From assembly GCA_964654665.1 (NCBI GenBank), contig CAZZKV010000009.1, positions 1 through 64,000 of the forward strand: DNA of 64,000 nt, in the 5' to 3' direction. The translations under genes were made by a program, and so were the position numbers. The stretch comes from CALCKU01 sp964654665 (lineage in GTDB: Bacteria > Pseudomonadota > Alphaproteobacteria > Caulobacterales > Maricaulaceae). The notes under the pieces are model-generated. The model saw nothing but the letters and a program-made list of their open reading frames with translations. It did not search any database and was not told the DNA's origin. The stretch's first letter is position 1, and every line of letters begins with the position of its first letter. This document shows, piece by piece, positions 23,139 to 32,391 of this stretch.

Positions 23139-25433
23139 ATGCGTTATCTATGGTTTTTTATAGCCTCTGTTTCGATGTGTTTGGTTGGGTGCCAACCCGA
23201 TACGGGTCAGTCTGGAACAGATAGTAAAGCGACATTGGTTGATGTTACGCCGCAGTATTTGACCCGTAATCCAGCACCCGGCCTGTTAACACCCGAGCGG
23301 ATCAACAGCGACCCTTCTCTGGACGGATCATCGCTACGGCGCCCGCAAATTGCGCCGTCCGGTGATTTTGTTACCCTGCTTCAAGGACGGGCCGATAATG
23401 CGCGCCAGCAAGATTTATGGGCCTATGATCTGGAGACAGGCGAAGGGCGTTTGCTGGTTAGTTCAACCGATCTTTTGGGCACGCCAGAAGAACTGTCAGA
23501 CGAAGAGAAAAATCGCCGCGAACGGGCGCGTGAATATGGTCAGGGGATTATTTCCTATAGCTGGGCGGGTGATAATTTACTGCTCTTTCCATTGGGCGGT
23601 GATATTTACTCTTATGATTTAATCAAAAAACAAGCGCGACAAATTACGGCGACTAAAGGCTTTGAATCCGATGCTAAAGTGTCAAAGTCAGGCCGCTATG
23701 CTGCCTATATACGGGAGAATAACCTCTTTATTAAAAACTTGGAAACGGGGCTGGAACGTCAGCTTTCGGACGGGGCAACTTCTACAATCCGCAATGGCAT
23801 CGCCAGTTTTGTTGTGCAGGAAGAACTTGGTCGTTCGACCGGCTATTGGATATCTCCAACCGAGAATTTAATAGCCTATACCCAGATTGATGAAAGCCCG
23901 GTTACGATTGAAAACCGGATCGAATTTGGCGCAGCTGGCGTTGAGAATGTTAGCCAGCGCTACCCGTTTGCGGGAACGGATAATGCGACCGTTAAGCTAG
24001 GTATTGTATCACGCTCTGGCGGAGAAACACTATGGGCCGATATTGGTGATAATCCCGATATCTATCTCACCCGCGTTATCTGGAGCGCCGATGGCCAAGA
24101 GCTGTTCGCCGGCATTTTATCCCGGGATCATAAAAGCCATACTTTGCTCAGGATTAACCCACAGACGGGGGCTTCGTCGGTTTTCTTTGAGGAAACATCG
24201 AAAACATGGCTTAATATTCGCCCCTTTTACAAAACCTTGAAAGACGGCTCATGGCTCTGGACGTCAGAACGTGACGGTAAACGTCAACTCTTTCGGATCC
24301 GTTCTAATGGTGAGTTTTCGGCCATCACCCCTGACAGCCATTTGGTCAATTCCATTGCTTGTGTGAATAGCAATAGTGAAGATATCTATTTTACGGGTTG
24401 GGATAAATCGGCATTGGAACGCCAAATTTATACCATAAAATTTGATGGGTCCGGCTTGAGCCAGATTTCTACAGGCGATGGGCGCCACACTGCGCGGTTT
24501 GCCAAAGATTGCTCGCGCTTTATCGGAACTTTTTCCAACCCTGATCAACCACCGCAGACACGGGCTTATAAATCAGATGGTACGCCGCTGACATGGCTCA
24601 ATGAAAATGCTTTGGATGCTAATCATCCGTATGCTGCGTTTTTGGCGGCGCATATCACGCCTGAATATGGGCAAATTCCGGCTGATGATGGTACGCCTAT
24701 GGATTATGCCCTATATAAACCATTGGACTTAAAACCGGGTGAAAAACGTCCGGCGGTTACCATCGTTTATGCAGGACCGGGCGTACAGCGCGTCCATAAA
24801 GGTTGGGCGCGAAAACATTTTGCACGTATGCTGGCGCATCACGGATTTGTTGTTTTTAGTCTGGATAGCCGAGGGGCGACAAATCGAGGGAAAGATTTCG
24901 AAGATGTGCTGTATCGTGCTATGGGTAAGGCCGAAGTTGTCGACCAATCCGCAGGTGCGCGCTGGCTAAAATCCCAACCTTTCGTCGATGCCGATAAAAT
25001 GGGTGTTTATGGATGGTCTTATGGCGGATATATGACTTTGCATATGTTGGCACAAACCGATCATTATGCCGTGGGTGTATCGGGAGCGCCTGTTACCGAT
25101 TGGGCGCTATATGATACGGCCTATACGGAACGTTATCTTGGGGATCCAAATCCGGGTGCGACCAATTATACACAAGGGGCCTATGAAGACGGGAGTGTCT
25201 TTGCCCATATAGACGGTTTGACCGAACCGGTGCTGCTGATCCATGGAATGGCTGATGATAATGTTGTCTTTCGTCATTCGATTAAATTGATGGATGACAT
25301 GCAAAACAGAGGGCGTCATAATATGAAAATTATGACTTATCCCGGCGAGAAACACGGGTTTCGCAAGACAGAAAACCGCATTCACCGTGACCGACAGATT
25401 CTAGACTTTTTCCTCGATAATTTCGAGCCATAG
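23139..25433 (+). CDS. Dipeptidyl-peptidase IV-type S9 peptidase lipoprotein
   Basis: Serine peptidase of 764 residues. The signal peptide ends in a lipobox (CLVGCQ), so it is probably an outer-membrane or periplasmic lipoprotein. A DPP-IV beta-propeller (about 95-470) includes the substrate-binding EELGRSTGYW region. The S9 catalytic domain has Ser627 in GWSYGGYM, Asp707 in GMADDNV and His739 in GEKHGF. Such enzymes remove X-Pro or related dipeptides from peptide N-termini and fit a protein-degrading marine heterotroph. accD follows by 8 nt, though a shared function is unlikely. It is divergent from the SMP-30-like gene. Confidence 0.94.
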   Translation: MRYLWFFIASVSMCLVGCQPDTGQSGTDSKATLVDVTPQYLTRNPAPGLLTPERINSDPSLDGSSLRRPQIAPSGDFVTLLQGRADNARQQDLWAYDLETGEGRLLVSSTDLLGTPEELSDEEKNRRERAREYGQGIISYSWAGDNLLLFPLGGDIYSYDLIKKQARQITATKGFESDAKVSKSGRYAAYIRENNLFIKNLETGLERQLSDGATSTIRNGIASFVVQEELGRSTGYWISPTENLIAYTQIDESPVTIENRIEFGAAGVENVSQRYPFAGTDNATVKLGIVSRSGGETLWADIGDNPDIYLTRVIWSADGQELFAGILSRDHKSHTLLRINPQTGASSVFFEETSKTWLNIRPFYKTLKDGSWLWTSERDGKRQLFRIRSNGEFSAITPDSHLVNSIACVNSNSEDIYFTGWDKSALERQIYTIKFDGSGLSQISTGDGRHTARFAKDCSRFIGTFSNPDQPPQTRAYKSDGTPLTWLNENALDANHPYAAFLAAHITPEYGQIPADDGTPMDYALYKPLDLKPGEKRPAVTIVYAGPGVQRVHKGWARKHFARMLAHHGFVVFSLDSRGATNRGKDFEDVLYRAMGKAEVVDQSAGARWLKSQPFVDADKMGVYGWSYGGYMTLHMLAQTDHYAVGVSGAPVTDWALYDTAYTERYLGDPNPGATNYTQGAYEDGSVFAHIDGLTEPVLLIHGMADDNVVFRHSIKLMDDMQNRGRHNMKIMTYPGEKHGFRKTENRIHRDRQILDFFLDNFEP

Positions 25434-25441
25434 GACCTAAA

Positions 25442-26314
25442 ATGAATTGGTTATCAAAATTAACGCCGCCGGGCGTCAAATCAATCTTTACTAAAAAAGA
25501 TACGCCGGACAATCTTTGGATGAAATGCCCAAAGTCGGGCGAGATGGTTTTTTCGGCTGACTTGCCGGGGCTTTTACATGTGACCCCTGCTGGGCATCAT
25601 ATGCGTATTGGACCAAAATTGCGTATGGGATATACGTTTGATGATGGGGATTATACCGAAGTGGGTAGTCCCGAGGTCGCCAAAGATCCACTCAAATTTA
25701 AAGACGATAAAAAATATACGGACCGTTTAAAGGCTGCGCGGCTTAAAACAGGTGATCAGGATGCCATGTCTATTGGTGTGGGTAAAATTCACGGGATTGA
25801 AGCCGTTGTTCTCGTGCAAAATTTTGCCTTTATGGGCGGTTCGCTTGGCATGGCTGCGGGTGAAGGTTTTATTCAGGCTGCGGAATATGCCGTGGCTAAA
25901 GGTTTACCATTGGTGGCTTTTACAGCTGCAGGCGGTGCGCGTATGCAGGAAGGGGCGCTTTCGCTTATGCAAATGCCGCGAACCACTATTGCAGTGCAGG
26001 AATTACGCGAAGCGGGGCTGCCATATATTGTTGTATTATGCGATCCGACAACGGGCGGCGTAACTGCCAGCTATGCCATGTTGGGTGATATTCATTTGGC
26101 CGAGCCAGGGGCCTTGATTTGTTTCGCCGGACCGCGTGTTATTGAGGAAACCATCCGCGAAAAACTGCCTGAAGGATTCCAGCGTGCTGAGTTTTTAGAA
26201 GAAAAAGGCATGATTGACCAAGTTGTCCCACGGGATAAAATGCGCGAGACTTTGGCCAAAATTCTTGGGGTTTTAACACAACAGCCGGTGCAAGGTCTTT
26301 TTGAGGATGCCTGA
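25442..26314 (+). CDS. accD: Acetyl-CoA carboxylase carboxyltransferase subunit beta
   Basis: Beta subunit of 290 residues of the carboxyltransferase that makes malonyl-CoA for fatty-acid synthesis, partner of AccA. The crotonase-like core is clear: FMGGSLGMAAGEGF for biotin/CoA binding and FTAAGGARMQEGALSLMQM. The N-terminal zinc ribbon is degenerate: only one of four cysteines remains (KCPKSGEMVF... VTPAGHHMRI), which to my recollection is usual in Alphaproteobacteria. The stop overlaps folC by 8 nt, the classic accD-folC pair. Confidence 0.97.
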   Translation: MNWLSKLTPPGVKSIFTKKDTPDNLWMKCPKSGEMVFSADLPGLLHVTPAGHHMRIGPKLRMGYTFDDGDYTEVGSPEVAKDPLKFKDDKKYTDRLKAARLKTGDQDAMSIGVGKIHGIEAVVLVQNFAFMGGSLGMAAGEGFIQAAEYAVAKGLPLVAFTAAGGARMQEGALSLMQMPRTTIAVQELREAGLPYIVVLCDPTTGGVTASYAMLGDIHLAEPGALICFAGPRVIEETIREKLPEGFQRAEFLEEKGMIDQVVPRDKMRETLAKILGVLTQQPVQGLFEDA

Positions 26315-27635
26315 CACGGCTGATTTACTGGACAAAGCCTTACAGGAGTTACGCGCGCTTCATCCCAAGAAAATTGATTTGGGGCTTGAACGCATCGAGC
26401 GGGTTTTAGAGGCGCTAGGTCGTCCGCAAGACAGACTCCCGCCTGTTATTCATATTGCTGGTACTAATGGGAAAGGATCGGTTGTGGCGTATTTACGCGC
26501 TTTTGCCGAAGCTGCGGGATTAAAAGCCCATGTTTATACCTCGCCGCATCTGGTACATTTTCGGGAACGGATTGTCGTTGCTTCGCAAGACATCGACGAT
26601 ATTCCGCTTATTGACGTTCTTAGCCGTGTACGCCGTGCTAATGACGGTCTTGCGCTTTCCTTTTTTGAGGCTACAACGGCTGCGGCTTTGCTAGCGTTTT
26701 CCGAAATGCCGGCCGATATATGTTTGATTGAGGTCGGACTGGGTGGCCGCTATGATGCAACCAATGTTATCGCACATCCGGCCTGCGCCGGAATAACGCC
26801 GATTGATTATGACCATGCTGAATTTTTGGGCCGCGACTTGGCCGGTATTGCGAGGGAGAAAGCGGGTATTATAAAAAAAGACTCTCCCGTATTCTCAGGG
26901 TTGCAAAGCGACCAGGTTAATGCGGTTTTAGATAGTGAAGCGCGAAAAGCCGGGGCAGATATAAAACAATGGGGGCAAGATTTCCGGAGCTATCGTCAAC
27001 AGGGCCGCCTGGTTTATGAAGATGCGGGTGAGCTTTTGGATTTACCATTGCCTGCTTTGCCGGGCGATCATCAGGTGCAAAATGCTGGCTTGGCTATTGC
27101 TATTGCCCGCGCGGTACACCTGCCTTTATGGGCGATTGAAAAGGGCATATCTGCTGTAAAATGGCCTGCACGGCTACAACATTTAACAACGGGTGTTTTA
27201 ACCAAGCGGGCGCATGAGGCCGGAGCAGAACTCTGGCTTGATGGCGGCCATAACCCGGCCGCCGCCCGCGCTGTTTCCCGGGCTATGGCCGAATTGGATA
27301 GCCGCGCCCCGCGTCCCTTGATTTTAATAACAGGGATTTTAGCGAATAAGGATATAGGCGGATTTCTCGATGAATTTGAAGGCTTGGCCAGTGCTATTAT
27401 TAGCCTTGATATAACCGATCATGCATCATTGGCCCCTGAGACGCTGATTGAGATTGCGGCGAGTCGGAATATTCCGGGGCAAATTGCTGTCGACCTAGAA
27501 GACGCCGTGAAACAGGCGCTTAACCTTGCCGGGGCTTTATCGCGCCAGCCTGCGGATAGGCCGGCCAATCCGCCGCGCATATTAATTTGCGGATCTCTTT
27601 ATCTCGCGGGCGAGGTTCTTAAATTTAATTCATAA
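26307..27635 (+). CDS. folC: Dihydrofolate/folylpolyglutamate synthase
   Basis: Mur-ligase-type enzyme of 442 residues that joins glutamate to dihydropteroate and extends polyglutamate tails on folates. The P-loop is HIAGTNGKGSV and the Lys/Mg region is REKAGIIKKDSPVFSG. The C-terminal domain holds WLDGGHNPAAARAV. The frame opens at a TTG at 26301; the ATG at 26307, inside the accD 3' end, is the likelier start (MPDTADLLDKAL). Overlap with accD implies coupled translation. Confidence 0.95.
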   Translation: MPDTADLLDKALQELRALHPKKIDLGLERIERVLEALGRPQDRLPPVIHIAGTNGKGSVVAYLRAFAEAAGLKAHVYTSPHLVHFRERIVVASQDIDDIPLIDVLSRVRRANDGLALSFFEATTAAALLAFSEMPADICLIEVGLGGRYDATNVIAHPACAGITPIDYDHAEFLGRDLAGIAREKAGIIKKDSPVFSGLQSDQVNAVLDSEARKAGADIKQWGQDFRSYRQQGRLVYEDAGELLDLPLPALPGDHQVQNAGLAIAIARAVHLPLWAIEKGISAVKWPARLQHLTTGVLTKRAHEAGAELWLDGGHNPAAARAVSRAMAELDSRAPRPLILITGILANKDIGGFLDEFEGLASAIISLDITDHASLAPETLIEIAASRNIPGQIAVDLEDAVKQALNLAGALSRQPADRPANPPRILICGSLYLAGEVLKFNS

Positions 27636-27713
27636 ATTGCAATACAATGAAACAGGGGCTGAATTGCTATTAGGATTTGGCTTTGCCTAGGGTTATGGCG
27701 CAGAGGAGACATT

Positions 27714-27918
27714 ATGGCAAAGTTGATATGGATACTTCCCGTGGCTNNNNNNNNNNNNNNNNNNNNNNNNNNNNNNNNNNNNNNNNNNNNNNNNNNNNNN
27801 NNNNNNNNNNNNNNNNNNNNNNNNNNNNNNNNNNNNNNNNNNNNNNAACGCCGGTAAAGCAGGGGCTGTTATCCCGCGCGAGAAAAAATCTTATGAACAT
27901 TTCCCAAGGCCGAAATGA
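27714..27918 (+). CDS. Small exported protein interrupted by assembly gap
   Basis: An ATG at 27714 with GAGGAG 5 nt upstream starts MAKLIWILPVA, the beginning of a signal peptide or membrane anchor, and then runs into 100 N. Beyond the gap one frame reads to TGA at 27916-27918 with the C-terminus NAGKAGAVIPREKKSYEHFPRPK in pieces such as GAVIPREKKSYEHFPRP. The two halves are joined here only because of position. The middle is missing and the gap length is nominal. The TGA overlaps the ATG of the next gene (ATGA), supporting this frame as real. Function unknown. Confidence 0.5.
27747..27846. other. Assembly gap of 100 N
   Basis: Exactly 100 unknown bases, a conventional scaffold placeholder, so the true length is not known. 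It interrupts the small gene starting at 27714. Confidence 0.98.
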
Positions 27919-28496
27919 TGAAACTGCAGGTATCTATTGCAGTGTTTGCGGGCGTCATGCAGGCCGCTTGTGCAACCGTAGTGCGCGGAACAACCGAGCC
28001 ATTTATCATTGAAACCAATCCGCCGGGTGCTATGGTAACAACCACGCTGGAAACCCCAGAAAGCTGGGCGGCTCGCCAGGAAAACCCTGAGAGACCGGTG
28101 CAACGATATGGCTGCGCTCCCACGCCTTGCGCTATAGAATTGCCGCGCCGGTCAAAATTCATTGCCAAGATTAAGAAACCGGGCTTTGCGCCTGTGCGTG
28201 TTACAGTGACAAGCCGTGCGAGTCTTAAAGGACAAGCGCCATCCCTCGCAGGATCATCGGTTGTGACAGGGGCTCTCTTGGCCGAAACGGCCGCCAGTTC
28301 CGGCTCGGCTGTTGTCGCAGGACTTGTTAATCCAATTGTGATTTCAGGCGGTGTTACAGCTATAGCTACGCCCATGATTGCAGTCGATGCATTATCGGGG
28401 GCTATGCTGAGCTTGTCGCCCAATCCCGTTGTTTTGGATTTACAGCCGGATACAGACACTCTGATTAATCCGGCACAATTACCAACGCTGAAATAA
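27915..28496 (+). CDS. Lipoprotein with PEGA-like domain, unknown function
   Basis: Lipoprotein of about 193 residues: MMKLQVSIAVFAGVMQAAC gives a lipobox at Cys19. The segment FIIETNPPGAMVTTT ... TPCAIELPRRSKFIAKIKKPGFAPVRVTV has the shape of a PEGA/carboxypeptidase-regulatory-like surface domain, with two cysteines (GCAPTPC) likely in a disulphide. A Gly/Ala/Val-rich stretch (GALLAETAASSGSAVVAGLVNPIVISGG) may insert in a membrane. Either of two adjacent ATGs could be the start. The first overlaps the stop of the gapped upstream gene, so the pair is probably an operon. Confidence 0.7.
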   Translation: MMKLQVSIAVFAGVMQAACATVVRGTTEPFIIETNPPGAMVTTTLETPESWAARQENPERPVQRYGCAPTPCAIELPRRSKFIAKIKKPGFAPVRVTVTSRASLKGQAPSLAGSSVVTGALLAETAASSGSAVVAGLVNPIVISGGVTAIATPMIAVDALSGAMLSLSPNPVVLDLQPDTDTLINPAQLPTLK

Positions 28497-28523
28497 AAAA
28501 CCGCTAGAGACCTAGCGGTTTTA
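28495..28523. terminator. Strong bidirectional terminator
   Basis: CCGCTAG (28501-28507) pairs with CTAGCGG (28512-28518) around AGAC, with A-rich left and T-rich right flanks that extend the stem. It serves both the lipoprotein gene and the convergent trxA operon. Confidence 0.88.
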
Positions 28524-28525
28524 CC

Positions 28526-28870
28526 TTAAGCGATATTTTGTTGGGGTTCCGCTGTATGTTCGGACACCCATTCTTCGAGTTTGGTTTTTGTCATCGCTCC
28601 AACTTTTGTGGCAACAACTTGTCCACCTTTGAAAATCATGAGCGTTGGAATGCCACGGACATGAAATTTCGTGGGTGTTTCAGGGTTATCGTCAATGTTA
28701 ATTTTGGCGACTTTGATCTTATCGGCCATATCTGTGGAAATATCTTCCAGTGCAGGGCCAATTTGCTTACAGGGGCCACACCATTCGGCCCAAAAATCGA
28801 CGAGCACAGGGGTATCTGACCCAATAACGTCATCTTTAAAACTTGCATCTGAAACGGCGACAGTTGCCAT
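28526..28870 (-). CDS. trxA: Thioredoxin
   Basis: Disulphide reductase of 114 residues with the active site WAEWCGPCK and the cis-proline segment VRGIPTLMIFKGG. The open frame extends 62 codons upstream into the end of addA, but the ATG at 28870 has GGAG 6 nt upstream and gives a normal thioredoxin length. It is the last gene of the tsaE-amgK-murU-addB-addA-trxA run, 14 nt after addA, a linkage often seen in Alphaproteobacteria. Confidence 0.96.
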   Translation of the reverse strand: MATVAVSDASFKDDVIGSDTPVLVDFWAEWCGPCKQIGPALEDISTDMADKIKVAKINIDDNPETPTKFHVRGIPTLMIFKGGQVVATKVGAMTKTKLEEWVSEHTAEPQQNIA

Positions 28871-28884
28871 GATAATCTCCATTT

Positions 28885-31800
28885 TTATCCAGTTATAGAG
28901 GTAGGAAGCTTGGCTATCTGCGTCAAGGTGTGATCCAGACGCTGTGCATCCAAAACCATTAATGATGGGCCGTCCGTCCATAAGAGCGCGCAGGTAATCT
29001 CGCGATCGGGGTATATTTCGCGGGCGAGCTCGCGGTAAGCGGCCATTTGGCCCCAATAGAGCTCAGCAACCCCGTCTTGGGTTTTAGGCGGCGGGCGGTT
29101 TGATTTGTAATCAATGATATAGACATGGTCTACCGTGACAGCCAACCGGTCAATCTGTCCATTTAAATAAAGACCCTTTGGCAGGTTTCGCGCGCGTCCA
29201 GCCAATGAAATTTCTGCTCTGCTGCCAGGGGCAAAAATATGAGCATAGTCCGGGGCATCCAGCACGGCGAAGACATCGGTCAAAATACTGTCTTTTTGGG
29301 CCTTATCTATTATTTTTTGGGCGGCCATAAAATTTTCCGCCGCAGTCTCGCGCATAGCTATAGGTAAATCGGGCAGAAATTCCAATAATTTATGGGTCAA
29401 CTGGCCGCGCAAGAAGCGGTCCGGATGACCCGAACCAGGGCTGGGAACTGGATTGTCGAACCCGGGCGGCGGGGCTAATAGATGCGATGGGCTGACCCGG
29501 GCTCTATGTTTCGGTTCGGGCGGGGCGGGCTGGGTAATCCAGGAAGGTAGCGTATGCGTTGTGGACGGCGCGATATTATGGGCCTGTACAGTGTCTTGCA
29601 GCCCGCGGCCAAAAACCTGCCCGCCGCCAAACTCCGTATCCAAGGGACGGCTGTCCAGCCCGTCAAAGGCGGTTTTAAACCGCTCATACCAGCTGTCTTT
29701 CGCATAGCCTGTTTTGGAACTACCCAGAGCGTAACCGCACAGGATTAGGCGCGATTCAGCCCGTGTCATTGCCACATATAATAGACGTAAATATTCTTCA
29801 TTACTGCGGCTTTGAAGCCTGTCTTTATACGGAGTTAGAGCATGTGGGAGCTGGGCTTTGCCGCCAGATGTTAGGGCAAAAGTAATCTCTTCGCTCTGAT
29901 CTAATGCCCCCGGTTTTGTGCTGACGGGCAAGATGGCGGGACTCCTGTTTTTGCGCTGTGTTGTGTCGGGTAGAAAAACAACAGGCGCTTCAAGGCCTTT
30001 GGCTCCGTGCACAGTCATGACCCGAACCTCATTGGCCGTTCCATCTATCTCGCGTTTTAATTCTGTATCATCAAGTTCAAAACTGTCGATAAAATGTTGT
30101 AAGGACGGTGCGCCCTTACGTTGATGGGCCAAGGCTTGCGCTAAAAATGCATCCAGTGGATCTCGCATTTCTTGGCCCAGACGGCGGAAAATTTTCTGGC
30201 GATAACTCTCGCCGTCCTCTGTCAGAGCGTTCAGCACGCGGGCAAAAAATTCATAAGGCGGATATTGCCGAGCATAGCTGATAATTTCGGTAAGCGCGGC
30301 ATGGGTTTTTGGCGCACGGCGCGCCAAAGCGCCCCATAATGTCATATTGTCGCGTGCGATAGCCACGGACATAAGCTGCTCGTCATCCCAATTAAACAAA
30401 GGCGTTTTCAGCGTTTCCGCCAGTGAGAGATCATCACTGGGTAACAAGACAAACCGGGCAAGGCTAAACAGATCTTTGATAGCAATCGAATCTTTAAGGG
30501 TTAGGCGGTCTGCGCCAGCCACGGCCACGCCAACAGATTTCAGATTACGAATAACGGCCCCGAAAAAGGGATTGCGGCTTTGTACAAGAATAAGAATATC
30601 ACGGGCTTGCATTGGGCGGGTTATATCGTTTTTACGGTCATAAACAGGGGCTCTGTTTTTTAACCAATCGTGAATTTGGCGAGCAATGGCTTTGGCTAAT
30701 GTCTCGCGGGCACTGCTTTCGCTATCCATATCCAGCGGGGTTGTGTCCCAAGCCTCTTTGTCATCGCGGGATGTCGGGCGCGGGGCCAGCGGCCAGAGTT
30801 CGACCTGCCCCGCATCCTGCCAATAGGCCGTATGGCCGACTAAATCAGACGCCGGCGGAAAGACATCAGCATCAAACATTTCCAACATGGCTTTATCTTT
30901 GATGAATATCTGATCGACAGTTTCCAAAATTTTTGGCGCAGAGCGAAAGGACATTGTCATCCGTATATTCTGGGCTGCATCCGCTTGAGTATAATGTTGG
31001 ATTTTACCCAGAAACTGTTCCGGCATAGCCCCCTGAAATGAATAGATTGATTGTTTCTCATCTCCAACAGCGAAAAGCGTTCGTGGCTGTTTTGGGTTTC
31101 TCTCGTGATCGCTGCCATCAAAAAATGGGGCGGCGAGGGCATCAATAATATCCCATTGCGGCGGCGATGTGTCTTGGGCTTCGTCCAGCAGAATGTGATC
31201 AATGCCGCCGTCCAATTTATAGCGAACCCAATCAGCCGCCGCGCTATTGTTCAGCAGGCGGCGAACCAATGTAATTTGGTCATTGAAATCAAGCTTGCGC
31301 TGTATGTGTTTAGCGCGGGTGAATAAGTTCTCGTAATGTGAGGCCAGTGTAAAGAGACTATGGCTCAGCGACAGGCAGCGCGCGGCCTTTATCTGTTCGG
31401 CTGCTGCAATCATACGGGCGGTTTCAGGGCCATCTGCGCGGAAAAACGCCTGAACAGGCTCGCTGGCTTGTCGTGTAACAATCTTTTTTCGGGGTTGTTG
31501 TTTTTGCGTAAGAAAGACCGAAAGATAGCCATCAAATGCGGCAATAGCTTGCGGCGTATTACAGGCGTTTATAAGGGTCTGCCCGGTCACTATATCTCCC
31601 TTGCTGGAACTTTCTAATAAAGCTGCGCCATGACGGCGTAATGCGTCCTTATCTGTGGCCTCCCATAGTGCGAGTTTTATATCGTTCGGGGTTAGGCCAA
31701 GCGGTATATCTAAAATTTTGGCTAATGTTTCAACGCCGCCTGCCTGCCGCCAGCGCCGGATATTATCGCCATTATAGGCCATCCATGTGAAATGTTCATC

Positions 31801-32391
31801 AAGGGTTAGCCCTGCCATCTCCGTGCCCAAATGTTGCAAGGCATGGTTAAGCGGGCCATCAAGGGCTTTGGTCGCGTCTTTTAATACATGCTCTGTTATT
31901 GCCAGACGCAAGGCGGCTCCATCGCTATCATCCAGTGTTTCATACCCGGGCAAAATTCCGGCCTCGATGGGAAAGCGCGATAAAATACGTTCGCAAAACG
32001 CATGGATAGTTTGCACTTTCAACCCTTCGGGTGTTTCCAAGGCCTTGGCAAAGAGCGCTCTGGCATTTTTGAGCGATATATCTCCTTCGTGCCCCTCCAA
32101 TAACCCGTCCAATGTTTTGCGCAGGTCCACTTCCGGCATAATTGACCAAGCCCCTAGTTTTTCAAATAGGCGGCGCTGCATTTCACTTGCGGCCGCTTTG
32201 GTATAGGTCAGGCATAGAATTTTTTCAGGCGGTGTATCGGTCAGTAAGATACGCGATACACGTTCAACCAACACCCGGGTTTTCCCTGAACCGGCATTGG
32301 CCGAAGTGAGCCGCGTCGCGTGCGGGTCTGATGCAGCTGCTTGTGCGCGGTTAGCGGCAATAAAAAGCGGGTCTTCAAATGCGCGTTTCAT
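28885..32391 (-). CDS. addA: Double-strand break repair helicase-nuclease subunit AddA
   Basis: Large subunit (1168 residues) of the AddAB helicase-nuclease, which processes DNA ends for RecA recombination and replaces RecBCD. UvrD-like superfamily 1 motifs are visible: Walker A NAGSGKTRVLVERV at about 30-43, LLDEAQDTSPPQW, GDEKQSIYSFQGA, and VMTVHGAKGLEAPVVFLPD with YVAMTRAESRL. The C-terminal RecB-type nuclease domain contains IDYKSNR with the catalytic Asp and Lys. It overlaps addB by 4 nt (ATGA). Confidence 0.96.
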   Translation of the reverse strand: MKRAFEDPLFIAANRAQAAASDPHATRLTSANAGSGKTRVLVERVSRILLTDTPPEKILCLTYTKAAASEMQRRLFEKLGAWSIMPEVDLRKTLDGLLEGHEGDISLKNARALFAKALETPEGLKVQTIHAFCERILSRFPIEAGILPGYETLDDSDGAALRLAITEHVLKDATKALDGPLNHALQHLGTEMAGLTLDEHFTWMAYNGDNIRRWRQAGGVETLAKILDIPLGLTPNDIKLALWEATDKDALRRHGAALLESSSKGDIVTGQTLINACNTPQAIAAFDGYLSVFLTQKQQPRKKIVTRQASEPVQAFFRADGPETARMIAAAEQIKAARCLSLSHSLFTLASHYENLFTRAKHIQRKLDFNDQITLVRRLLNNSAAADWVRYKLDGGIDHILLDEAQDTSPPQWDIIDALAAPFFDGSDHERNPKQPRTLFAVGDEKQSIYSFQGAMPEQFLGKIQHYTQADAAQNIRMTMSFRSAPKILETVDQIFIKDKAMLEMFDADVFPPASDLVGHTAYWQDAGQVELWPLAPRPTSRDDKEAWDTTPLDMDSESSARETLAKAIARQIHDWLKNRAPVYDRKNDITRPMQARDILILVQSRNPFFGAVIRNLKSVGVAVAGADRLTLKDSIAIKDLFSLARFVLLPSDDLSLAETLKTPLFNWDDEQLMSVAIARDNMTLWGALARRAPKTHAALTEIISYARQYPPYEFFARVLNALTEDGESYRQKIFRRLGQEMRDPLDAFLAQALAHQRKGAPSLQHFIDSFELDDTELKREIDGTANEVRVMTVHGAKGLEAPVVFLPDTTQRKNRSPAILPVSTKPGALDQSEEITFALTSGGKAQLPHALTPYKDRLQSRSNEEYLRLLYVAMTRAESRLILCGYALGSSKTGYAKDSWYERFKTAFDGLDSRPLDTEFGGGQVFGRGLQDTVQAHNIAPSTTHTLPSWITQPAPPEPKHRARVSPSHLLAPPPGFDNPVPSPGSGHPDRFLRGQLTHKLLEFLPDLPIAMRETAAENFMAAQKIIDKAQKDSILTDVFAVLDAPDYAHIFAPGSRAEISLAGRARNLPKGLYLNGQIDRLAVTVDHVYIIDYKSNRPPPKTQDGVAELYWGQMAAYRELAREIYPDREITCALLWTDGPSLMVLDAQRLDHTLTQIAKLPTSITG

